Shown here in pieces: positions 40,372-48,164 of a stretch of DNA of 51,057 nucleotides (positions are counted from its first letter, which is position 1; every line of letters begins with the position of its first letter). The stretch is from NCBI GenBank assembly GCA_040902885.1, contig JBBDWK010000004.1, positions 1 through 51,057 of the forward strand. The letters run 5' to 3'. This DNA comes from JBBDWK01 sp040902885 (GTDB lineage: Bacteria > Acidobacteriota > Terriglobia > Bryobacterales > Bryobacteraceae). Both the position numbers and the translations under genes were made by a program. Below the pieces are notes generated by a model. That model was given only the letters and a program-made list of their open reading frames with translations. It made no database searches and was not told the DNA's origin.

Positions 40372-41655
40372 CTACGAGGGCAGCACAACGCCCCGGCACT
40401 CGCCCAAGCCTATACGCGCAAAGCCCTCGCGCTCGCAGTAGCCCCGCAGGATGACTTCATCGCCGTCTTCGAGCGCGCGGCGGACCTCGCCCGTCGGCAG
40501 CCGGACCGGCTCGCGGGCGGCCAGCTCCAGCAGGCAGCCGAGGGAATCTTCGGTTGGGCCGGAGACTGTCCCGCTCGCCAGCAGATCGCCCGGACGCAAA
40601 TTACACCCGTTGCTCGCGTGGTGCGCCAGCATCTGCGCGATGGTCCAATACATGTTCCGGAAGTTTCCCCGGCTGAGGCGTACCGGCGCGCAGCCCTGCT
40701 TGCGCATCTGTTCACTCGAGAGCAGCGCTTCCAAGTGCAAATCGATCCCACCCTCCGCGGCATCGTCTTCCGAATAGAGGTAGGGCAAGGGAGCGGGGTC
40801 GCCCTCGGGCCGCGCAAAGGCCGGCACGCGAAACGGCGCTAGCGCATCCGCGGTCACGATCCACGGCGAGATGGAGGTCGCAAAGCTTTTCGAGAGAAAC
40901 GGTCCGAGCGGCTGATACTCCCAGCGCTGTATATCGCGCGCCGACCAGTCGTTCACCAGGCAAACGCCGAACACGCAATCTCCAGCCTCCTGGATAGGAA
41001 TCGGACGGCGGGGAGGGTTGCCGGGCCCGACGAAGACGCCTACCTCGAGCTCATAGTCCAGCCTGCGGGACGGGCCGAACGAAGGAGGACCGGAAGTTCC
41101 GTCATGAGTCTGCCCGCAGGGGCGCAGCACCGGCGTCCCGCTGACCATGATGGAAGACGAACGGCCGTGATAGGCGATGGGCACGTACTTGTAATTGGGA
41201 AGCAGGGGATTATCGGGCCGGAACATTTTTCCGACATTTATCGCATGGAAGACTGAGGCGTAAAAGTCGGTGAAGTCGCCAATTCGGGCGGGCAGCACCA
41301 TATCGGCGTGCGACGCAGGGACCAGGTGCGGCTCAACCCGCTGCCGCTGGGGAGAATCGGCGTGGAGAAGGCGGCTCAGCGTATGGCGCAACGCGCGCCA
41401 TGCAACGGGGCCGAGCGACATCAGCCCGTTGAGTTGCGCGCTCTCACAGGCGGGCGCCGCTTCAATCAGCCCCGCCCGCGAACAACCGGCGAGATCCAGA
41501 ATCGCATCGCCGATAGCCACGCCAATCCGCGGCAGTCCTCCGGCCATGCGGAAAACGCCGAACGGCAGATTCTGAATTGGAAAGTTGGTATGGGGACGGT
41601 TGGCCGATTCGACCCAGCTTCGCAGTTCGGGATCGTGCGTCTCGTCGACGCTCAT
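40372..41655 (-). CDS. fahA: Fumarylacetoacetase
   Basis: The 427-residue protein is a full-length fumarylacetoacetate hydrolase, splitting fumarylacetoacetate into fumarate and acetoacetate in the last step of tyrosine breakdown. GDFTDFYASVFHAINVGKMF carries the metal Asp and catalytic His. DYELEVGVFVGPGN has the two metal Glu. LVNDWSARDIQRWEYQPLG has the fourth metal ligand, and LLASGTVSGPTEDSLGCLLE is conserved. It closes the homogentisate operon. Its start overlaps the stop of the unknown gene before it (ATGA). Confidence 0.95.
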   Translation of the reverse strand: MSVDETHDPELRSWVESANRPHTNFPIQNLPFGVFRMAGGLPRIGVAIGDAILDLAGCSRAGLIEAAPACESAQLNGLMSLGPVAWRALRHTLSRLLHADSPQRQRVEPHLVPASHADMVLPARIGDFTDFYASVFHAINVGKMFRPDNPLLPNYKYVPIAYHGRSSSIMVSGTPVLRPCGQTHDGTSGPPSFGPSRRLDYELEVGVFVGPGNPPRRPIPIQEAGDCVFGVCLVNDWSARDIQRWEYQPLGPFLSKSFATSISPWIVTADALAPFRVPAFARPEGDPAPLPYLYSEDDAAEGGIDLHLEALLSSEQMRKQGCAPVRLSRGNFRNMYWTIAQMLAHHASNGCNLRPGDLLASGTVSGPTEDSLGCLLELAAREPVRLPTGEVRRALEDGDEVILRGYCEREGFARIGLGECRGVVLPS

Positions 41656-42473
41656 AACAGGCCCAGCTTCCGCAGATCCGCGACCGGCTCTTCAAAGGAG
41701 CACGAGCCGAAGGAGAGCGCAAACTGGCAGCGCGTCTCGGATAGCTGCGGCGCCGTGAGCCGCCAGCCTTCCCAGGTGACGCCCTCTTCATCGAAGACGA
41801 AAGCCTCGGGCGATGTCTCTTCCAGAACGCTCAGAGCATCCTCCACTGGCATTCCGTGGTGGACGAACGCAGCGGCAAGGAAGACGTTCAGAAAACCGTA
41901 CATCCAGCCCGACGGACCGCCGGGGTCCGCCGTGATGGGGTGGACGGAACGCAGCGCGTGATGCAATCCCGCCGTGGCCTTGAAGGGAAGCCGGGCGGCG
42001 GCGCAAGCCGCGATGAAGCGGGCCAGGTCGCCCGCGGCGGGAAAGCAGCCGTGCGTGAGTCCACCCGTGCGAATCTTCGCACGCCCCCGCGCCTCAACCA
42101 CCGACGGCACGAGACTCGCCATCACCGGAATTTCGAAATAGACTTCCAAACCGGGGGGAACTATCTCTCGCGCCTCGTGGATCTCGGTCTCGCTCGAAAC
42201 CTTGATCTCCACGGCATGCACTCCTCGAGTAAAGAGCTGGCCGGCGTGGGAAGCGAGGTTGTGTCCTGCGATGGCCGTGAGGGGAAAGCCTGTTTCCGCC
42301 AGCTCGTCGAGGCGGTGAATGGGAGCCACGAACCGGCCGAGCATCCAGGCGTGTTCGTGCCCCCGGTATTCCGCGTAGTTCGCCACGGCGTCAGCCATTT
42401 CCAGCCCCGCCGGCGGAAAGAGGCCCGCGTAATCCAGCACTCCCGCCAGAAGCGCCCGGACCGACGACAACAC
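41652..42473 (-). CDS. Unknown protein between hmgA and fahA
   Basis: From GTG 42473, one base after the hmgA stop, the frame encodes 273 residues. It begins SSVRALLAGVLDYAGLFPPA, then ANYAEYRGHEHAWMLGRFVA and later FEIPVMASLVPSVVEARGRA, KIRTGGLTHGCFPAAG, LPFKATAGLHHALR and GWMYGFLNVFLAAA. No family is recognised and it does not look like the GST-fold MaiA, which has an SSxS/C-WR motif near its N-terminus. Alternating strands and helices with HALR and KIRTG motifs suggest a barrel-like enzyme. Its position exactly between HmgA and FahA, in a pathway lacking MaiA, makes maleylacetoacetate isomerisation the best guess. Confidence 0.75.
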   Translation of the reverse strand: MLSSVRALLAGVLDYAGLFPPAGLEMADAVANYAEYRGHEHAWMLGRFVAPIHRLDELAETGFPLTAIAGHNLASHAGQLFTRGVHAVEIKVSSETEIHEAREIVPPGLEVYFEIPVMASLVPSVVEARGRAKIRTGGLTHGCFPAAGDLARFIAACAAARLPFKATAGLHHALRSVHPITADPGGPSGWMYGFLNVFLAAAFVHHGMPVEDALSVLEETSPEAFVFDEEGVTWEGWRLTAPQLSETRCQFALSFGSCSFEEPVADLRKLGLL

Positions 42474-42474
42474 C

Positions 42475-43638
42475 TCAAGCCTCCTCTTCCAGCCACGAAA
42501 GGTAATAGCCGGTGTCTTCAACCGTGGTGGCCTGCCGCGAGACGCGCAGCGGACGGAAGGTGTCCAGCATCACCGCCAGCTCATTGGTCTCGCTCTGCCC
42601 GATGGATGCCTCGGTGCGCCCCGGCTGCGGGCCGTGCGGAATGCCGTCCGGGTGGAGCGTGACGGAGCCGTACTCGATTCCCTTGCGGCTCATGAATTCC
42701 GAGTTCGCGTAGTAGAGCACCTCGTCGGACATGACGTTGGAGTGATTGTAGGGCGCGGGCACGGCTTGCGGATCGAAGTCATAGGGGCGCGGGCAGAAGG
42801 AGCAGATGACGAAGCCATCGCCCTCAAAAGTCTGGTGCGTCGGCGGCGGCAAATGGAAGCGGCCCACGCGCGGCTCAAAGTCGTGAATGTTGATCGCCCA
42901 GGGATAGTAGTAGCCGTCCCAGCCGGCCACATCGAAGGGATGATGGTCCAGAACCACTTCGGCCAGCTGGTTGTCTTTCTTCACGATCAGGCGGAACTCG
43001 CCCTTTTCATCATGGACGGGAAGCTCCGTCGGGCGGCGCAGGTCACGCTCCGAATACGGGCTGCTTTCGAGCAACTGGCCGTGCTCGTTGCGATAGCGCT
43101 TGGGCGTGCGGACGTAGCCCGCGCTCTCGATGACCAGAAACCGGAACGGACCTTTCGCCAGCCGGTAACGGTGCAGGATGCCGCGATGGATCACCAGGTA
43201 GTCGCCCTGCCGGAAGGGCAAGTCGCCGAACTGCGACTCCAGCCGCCCCTCGCCTTCCGCGATGTACACCACCTCGTCGCCTTGGGCGTTGCGGTAGAAA
43301 AAATTGTCTTCCTGGCTGGGACACGCGACCAGGAGGGCCACTTCGGAGTTAAACAGGACCGGAATGCGGTCCATGGTCGGGCTGGAATCCGGAGCGAGCC
43401 TGGTGGTACGGAAATGCCGATGCCGGAGCGCAGGGCACTGCTCCCGTTCCCAAACGACGTCCGTCAAGCGTCCCGCGCGGCGCACGCGAGTCGGCGGATG
43501 AATGTGGTAGAGCAGCGACGATGGGCCGGTGAAGCCCTGGTTGCCCATCAGCTCTTCCGTGTACAGTTCTCCGTTCCGGTTTCGAAAGATGCTGTGGCGC
43601 TTTTTCGGAATCTCGCCGAGCGTGTGATACATAGGCAT
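42475..43638 (-). CDS. hmgA: Homogentisate 1,2-dioxygenase
   Basis: The 387-residue iron enzyme opens homogentisate to maleylacetoacetate. It begins MPMYHTLGEIPKKRH and has the cupin-like blocks EVVYIAEGEGRLES, DYLVIHRGILHRY, DVAGWDGYYYPWAINIHDFEP, NHSNVMSDEVLYYAN with the metal His and Glu, and DGIPHGPQPGRTE with a further His. It is of the shorter bacterial type. ATG 43638 follows the hpd stop by 1 bp; the frame is open to 43674, but those residues overlap hpd and are not conserved. The unknown gene follows at once. Confidence 0.94.
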   Translation of the reverse strand: MPMYHTLGEIPKKRHSIFRNRNGELYTEELMGNQGFTGPSSLLYHIHPPTRVRRAGRLTDVVWEREQCPALRHRHFRTTRLAPDSSPTMDRIPVLFNSEVALLVACPSQEDNFFYRNAQGDEVVYIAEGEGRLESQFGDLPFRQGDYLVIHRGILHRYRLAKGPFRFLVIESAGYVRTPKRYRNEHGQLLESSPYSERDLRRPTELPVHDEKGEFRLIVKKDNQLAEVVLDHHPFDVAGWDGYYYPWAINIHDFEPRVGRFHLPPPTHQTFEGDGFVICSFCPRPYDFDPQAVPAPYNHSNVMSDEVLYYANSEFMSRKGIEYGSVTLHPDGIPHGPQPGRTEASIGQSETNELAVMLDTFRPLRVSRQATTVEDTGYYLSWLEEEA

Positions 43639-43639
43639 C

Positions 43640-44728
43640 TCAGAGGTTTCCCCGTTTCGCCTGCTCGCTTTCAATGGCTTCGAACAAAGCCCTGAAGTTG
43701 CCTTTGCCGAAGCCCTTGCTGCCGTGGCGCTCGATGATCTCGTAGAAGAGCGTGGGACGGTCTTCCACTGGCTTGGTGAATAATTGCAGCAAGTAGCCTT
43801 CCTCGTCGCGGTCCACCAGAATTCCGAGATCGCGGAGGCTTTCCATATCTTCTTCGATGCGGCCCACCCGCGACGGCAACTGCTCGTAGTAAGAATCCGG
43901 CACGCTGAGAAACTCCACCCCGTTGCGCCGGAGGGCCGCGACGGTCTTCACGATGTCGCGCGTCAGCAGGGCGATGTGCTGCACGCCCGCCCCGCCGTAA
44001 CATTCGAGATACTCCTGGATCTGGCTCTTGCGGCGTCCCACGGCCGGTTCGTTCAAGGGAAACTTCACCGAGTGCGATTCGTCCGACATGACTATGCTCA
44101 TCAGCGCGGTGTACTCGGTCGAAATGTCCTTGTCGTCGAAGCTCATGTAGCGCTCGAAGCCGAGCACGCGGTGGTACCAGTCCGCCCATTCGTTCATCCG
44201 GCCCAGCTCGACGTTGCCTACCATGTGATCGATGCGCAGGAGCCCCAAGTCCTCGCCTGCCGCGTGCGCCGGCTCGAACCCCGGGAGAAACGGACCTTCG
44301 TAGTTGCGGTAGGAGATGAAGGAATGAATGGTATCGCCGTAGGTGTGGATGGCCGCGCGCCGGACACTGCCCCGTTCGTCGCACAGATCGTGCGGCTCTT
44401 CGGCGGGCACAGCGCCTCGGGACACGGCTTCTTCAAAGGCCCCTCCCGCGTCGTCGACATGAAACGAGATATCGCGCACGCCATCCCCATGGCGTTCGAT
44501 GTGTGCGCCGGCCTCCGTTCCGGGAACCAGCGGCGTGGTGAGCAGAAGCCGCGCCTTGCCTTGGGCCATCAGGTAAGAGCAGGAGTCGCGCCGCCCGGTT
44601 TCGAGACCCGCATACGCGATCTGCGAGAAGCCGAACGCACGCCGGTAGAAGTATGCCGCCTGGCGCGCATTGCCAACCCACAGTTCGACGTGATGAATGC
44701 TTCTAAGCTTCAGCGGATTGCCGCGCAT
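43640..44728 (-). CDS. hpd: 4-Hydroxyphenylpyruvate dioxygenase
   Basis: The 362-residue protein is HPPD, converting 4-hydroxyphenylpyruvate to homogentisate. Two vicinal-oxygen-chelate halves are visible: IHHVELWVGNARQAAYFYRR at the N-terminus and RIDHMVGNVELGRMNEWADW in the second half. The iron ligands lie in RIDHMVGN (His), GVQHIALLTRDI (His) and LFYEIIERHG (Glu). GFGKGNFRALFEAIE is the conserved C-terminal gate helix. The start ATG overlaps the end of the synthetase gene by 26 bp. Confidence 0.95.
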   Translation of the reverse strand: MRGNPLKLRSIHHVELWVGNARQAAYFYRRAFGFSQIAYAGLETGRRDSCSYLMAQGKARLLLTTPLVPGTEAGAHIERHGDGVRDISFHVDDAGGAFEEAVSRGAVPAEEPHDLCDERGSVRRAAIHTYGDTIHSFISYRNYEGPFLPGFEPAHAAGEDLGLLRIDHMVGNVELGRMNEWADWYHRVLGFERYMSFDDKDISTEYTALMSIVMSDESHSVKFPLNEPAVGRRKSQIQEYLECYGGAGVQHIALLTRDIVKTVAALRRNGVEFLSVPDSYYEQLPSRVGRIEEDMESLRDLGILVDRDEEGYLLQLFTKPVEDRPTLFYEIIERHGSKGFGKGNFRALFEAIESEQAKRGNL

Positions 44729-46661
44729 CTCGAATTGCCTCGACGGCCGCGGGGTTTTCCAGTGCCGTCACGTCGCCGCACTCGTCGCCGAGCCAGGCCG
44801 CGCGAATCACGCGCCGCATCACCTTCGCATTGCGGGTGCGGGGCAGAGCCGCCACGAAACACACACGCTCGGGGCGCAATGGCTTGCCCAATTCCGCGGC
44901 TACTCTCTCTTGCAGTTCCCGGGCGAGACCGGGACCGGCCCGGCCGGGAGAAACGGGAACGCAGAAGGCGATCATGGCGGAACCTTTGACCTCGTCCGGT
45001 ACGCCGACAACGGCCGCTTCCGTTACGCCCGGATGCGCCACCAGAATCGACTCCACCTCGGCGGGACCCACGCGCTTGCCGGCTATTTTCAATGTATCGT
45101 CACTGCGCCCCAGAATGTACCAGTGACCGTCTTCCTCGATACGCGCCCAGTCGCCGTGTACCCAAACGTCCGGCCACCGCGACCAATAGGTCTCGAGGTA
45201 GCGCTCGCGGTCGTTCCAAAAGCCTCGCGCGATGCCGATCCATGGCGCCCGAATCACCAGCTCGCCCACCTTGCCGCGTACGGAGCAGCCCGTTTCATCC
45301 ACCACGTCGGCGGCAATGCCGAGGCAGGGCGCCGAGAAGGAGCATGGCTTGATGGGCAGCAGCGGATGGCTCATGAGAATGCCGCCCGAGATTTCCGTGC
45401 CTCCCGAATAGTTGATGATGGGGATGCGCCCGCCCCCCACGTTGTTGAAGAGCCACCACCAGGGATCGGGATTCCAGGCCTCTCCCGTGGAAGCGAGAAT
45501 GCGCAGCGCGCTCAGATCGTGGCGGCGCGGCAGATGGTCGCCGTGCGGCGCCAGCCCGCGAATGAGCGACGGCGAGAGTCCAAGTATGTTCACCCGCTGC
45601 CTGGCGCAAAAGGCCCATAACCGGTCGTGGGCCTGGCCTTCCGGCCCCCAGTCCGGTGCTCCGTCATACAGAACCACGGTTGCGCCGAGCAGCGTGCCGC
45701 CGTAGATGAGCCACGGTCCCATGATCCAGCCGATGTCCGTGATCCAGGTGACGCGGTCCCCGGGGCCGACGTCGGTGCCGAAGGCCATATCCTGGGCGAT
45801 CTTCACCGGCAGGCCGCAATGCGTGTGCAGAATGCCCTTGGGGCGGCCCGTCGTGCCGGACGTGTAGACCACCATCAGCGGGTCTTCGGCGGATGTGGGC
45901 TCGGTCGCGTCCGAACCGCCGCCCGCCATCAGGCTGTCCCATGGGATGTCGCGGCCCGCCTGCATGGGCGTTTCGGCTCCCATGCGCCGCACGACGAACA
46001 CTTTCGCCACGCCCGGGCAATTGGCCAGAGCCTCGTCGACGGTGTTCTTCGCCACAATCGGCCGGCCGCGCCGGGGAAAGGCATCGCACGCGATGAGCGC
46101 GCGAGCGCCCACGTCCTGTAGGCGGGAAGCGATGGCGGAAGGCCCGAAGCCCGAGAAGAGCGGCACGGCGATAGCGCCGATGCGCGCGAGAGCGAGCAGC
46201 GCGACCACGGTCTCGGGCATCATGGGCAGATGAATGCCTACGGCGTCGCCTCGGCCGATGCCATGGGCGCGCAGTCCGGCGGCGCAGCGTTTCACCTGTT
46301 CCGCAAGCTCGGCATAGCTGAGTTTGCGGACAGCGCCTTCTTCGCCTTCCCACACGACGGCGTCCCGATCCGGCGCCGATTTCGCATGCCGGTCCACACA
46401 GAACTCCGCGATGTTCAGCCCGCCGCCCGCGCACCATTCCGGCCACGGGAGGCCGGCCGAGAGATTGAGGATCTCGCGGCACGGGGGGTCGAAGCGGATG
46501 TCGAGATACCGCAGCACCTGCCCGGTGAACCAGGCGACGTCTTCCACCGAACGGCGGTACAACTCGTCGAAGGAGTCCAGGCCGCACTGCTCGAGGAATC
46601 GCGTCAGTTGCGCGCGCCGGCGGACGTTTTCATCGGGTTGCCAGACAATTCCATCTCTCAT
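44703..46661 (-). CDS. Acyl-CoA synthetase, probably acetoacetate- or acetate-activating
   Basis: The 652-residue enzyme has an acetyl-CoA synthetase N-terminal domain (IVWQPDENVRRRAQLTRFLE) and the AMP-binding motifs VVYTSGTTGRPKGILHTH, INYSGGTEISGG, GDWARIEEDGHWYILGRSDD and LKIAGKRVGPAEVE. The catalytic Lys lies in RTRNAKVMRRVI. Acetoacetate is an end product of the operon, so acetoacetyl-CoA synthesis is a sensible role, although sequence alone cannot exclude acetate or another acid. ATG 46661 overlaps the hisC-like stop (ATGA). The length fits the ACS/AACS family. Confidence 0.83.
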   Translation of the reverse strand: MRDGIVWQPDENVRRRAQLTRFLEQCGLDSFDELYRRSVEDVAWFTGQVLRYLDIRFDPPCREILNLSAGLPWPEWCAGGGLNIAEFCVDRHAKSAPDRDAVVWEGEEGAVRKLSYAELAEQVKRCAAGLRAHGIGRGDAVGIHLPMMPETVVALLALARIGAIAVPLFSGFGPSAIASRLQDVGARALIACDAFPRRGRPIVAKNTVDEALANCPGVAKVFVVRRMGAETPMQAGRDIPWDSLMAGGGSDATEPTSAEDPLMVVYTSGTTGRPKGILHTHCGLPVKIAQDMAFGTDVGPGDRVTWITDIGWIMGPWLIYGGTLLGATVVLYDGAPDWGPEGQAHDRLWAFCARQRVNILGLSPSLIRGLAPHGDHLPRRHDLSALRILASTGEAWNPDPWWWLFNNVGGGRIPIINYSGGTEISGGILMSHPLLPIKPCSFSAPCLGIAADVVDETGCSVRGKVGELVIRAPWIGIARGFWNDRERYLETYWSRWPDVWVHGDWARIEEDGHWYILGRSDDTLKIAGKRVGPAEVESILVAHPGVTEAAVVGVPDEVKGSAMIAFCVPVSPGRAGPGLARELQERVAAELGKPLRPERVCFVAALPRTRNAKVMRRVIRAAWLGDECGDVTALENPAAVEAIRDARQSAEA

Positions 46662-47755
46662 GCCAGGGCCACAGCGGCTGCCTTGCGCGCCGCTTCCACG
46701 CAGATTTCGTTCTCTTCGTCCGTGCCGGCGGAGATTCGCACGCATTGGGGAAGACCGAAGGCGGCGAGAGGGCGCACGATCACGCCCTGCTTGAGCAGCT
46801 CTTCTTCGAATGCGTGCGCAGCCTCCGGCGAGGGGAATACCAGCATGACGAAGTTGGCCTCCGAGTTCACCACTTCGAGGCCCAACCCGCGCAGCGACTC
46901 CGCCAGAAAATGCAGACCGCGCGCGTTCAACTCGAGCGAGCGGTGCAGAAACGCCTTGTCGGAGAGCGCCGCGATGCCCGCCGCCTGCGCGAGCGTACTG
47001 GGCTCGAAGGGCAGCTTTACCTTGAGCAGATTGGCGATCAGCTCCTCATGCGCGAAGCCGTAGCCGATGCGCACTCCCGCAAGCCCATACGCCTTGGAAA
47101 AGGTGCGCAGCGTAATCACGTTGTCGTACCGGTAGTGCATGGAATCCGGGTAGCGCGGATTGTCTTTGGCGTACTCGAAGTAAGCTTCATCCAGAATGAT
47201 GAGCACGCGCTCCGGGACGTACTTATAGAACGCCGCAAACTCCTGGCGGGTGAAGATCGTCCCGGTAGGATTGTTCGGATTCGCAAGATAGACGATCTTT
47301 GTGCGCTCGTTGACGTGCTCCGCCAGCGCCGGCAGGTCGTAACGCCACCCATTGTATGGAACGGTGCGATACGCCACCCCGCGCGACCGTGCCAGCACTT
47401 GAAAGCCAATGAACGCGGACTCCGTGGTGAGCACCTCGTCCTCGTCGCAAAGAAATGTGCGGATGATGCCGGACATGATGCCTTCCGATCCGCTGCCGGC
47501 AATCACGTTCTCCAGGCGCACGTCGTACTGTTCGGCGAGGACCGTGCGCAGATCGAGGCCGCCGTTAGGATAGACGTGTAGATTCCGGCCGCCATCGCGG
47601 ATGGCTTCCAGGGCAAGCGGCGAAGGACCGAGTGGATTTTCATTCGAGGCCAGCTTGACGACGCGCGCGAGTCCAAACTGTTTTCGGACCTGCTCCGCGC
47701 TGCGTCCCGGCTCGTACGGCCGGAGCGCGGCGATATAAGGCGGGACAAGCTGCAT
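46658..47755 (-). CDS. hisC: HisC-like PLP aminotransferase, probable aromatic aminotransferase
   Basis: The 365-residue protein is a class I/II aminotransferase of the histidinol-phosphate branch: VVKLASNENPLGPSPLALEA, YLANPNNPTGTIFTRQEF, LIILDEAYFEYA and the PLP-Lys in TFSKAYGLAGVRIGYG. It carries FVMLVFP and the C-terminal Arg in QCVRISAGTDEEN. No other histidine gene is near; it heads the homogentisate operon, so it probably converts tyrosine to 4-hydroxyphenylpyruvate (HisC-type enzymes can accept aromatic amino acids). ATG 47755 is chosen because the family begins there; the frame is open to 47866. Confidence 0.85.
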   Translation of the reverse strand: MQLVPPYIAALRPYEPGRSAEQVRKQFGLARVVKLASNENPLGPSPLALEAIRDGGRNLHVYPNGGLDLRTVLAEQYDVRLENVIAGSGSEGIMSGIIRTFLCDEDEVLTTESAFIGFQVLARSRGVAYRTVPYNGWRYDLPALAEHVNERTKIVYLANPNNPTGTIFTRQEFAAFYKYVPERVLIILDEAYFEYAKDNPRYPDSMHYRYDNVITLRTFSKAYGLAGVRIGYGFAHEELIANLLKVKLPFEPSTLAQAAGIAALSDKAFLHRSLELNARGLHFLAESLRGLGLEVVNSEANFVMLVFPSPEAAHAFEEELLKQGVIVRPLAAFGLPQCVRISAGTDEENEICVEAARKAAAVALA

Positions 47756-48164
47756 CGGTGATTTCAGGATAACAGGGGAGCGGTTCCGTGCTATCGACAA
47801 CGGCTGGCCAGGGGCCTCGCCCGTGTCCATCGATGCGGTCCCGCTGTGGTTTGGGCCAACCGCCAACTTCTGGTTCGGCGACCAACCGGGGGGAATGCCA
47901 AGCGGTGTTGATCAACATGCCGGGCGCTGCATGCTGCGGTATTCCCAAACGTCGTGCTTCTCCCAATAACGAGTGCCAACCTAAATAGCACAAAGCGCAC
48001 CTTTGCAGCCACGGAACAAATGCAAAGCCCGGCGCCGCGGCTGGTCGTGGCGTGATATTCTCTTAGGCCATGCGCTGCGCCCGGCTTTTCTACTCGCATA
48101 GTCAATTTCCGCGGTCCTTCTACCGAGCCCGATGGTGGTCATCCATGTCATCCGGTGCCGGGTC
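47756..48164. other. Intergenic region before the SIR2-GAF gene
   Basis: About 400 bases separate the minus-strand catabolic operon from the plus-strand SIR2-GAF gene. No gene or RNA is recognised. It must hold two divergent promoters, but I see no convincing -35/-10 pair or sigma-54 site. The composition is less GC-biased after about 47950, matching the foreign look of the following gene. Confidence 0.3.

Noticed and set aside
43784..44989. A 401-codon plus-strand frame over hpd
   Set aside because: Antisense shadow of hpd, which has all iron ligands.
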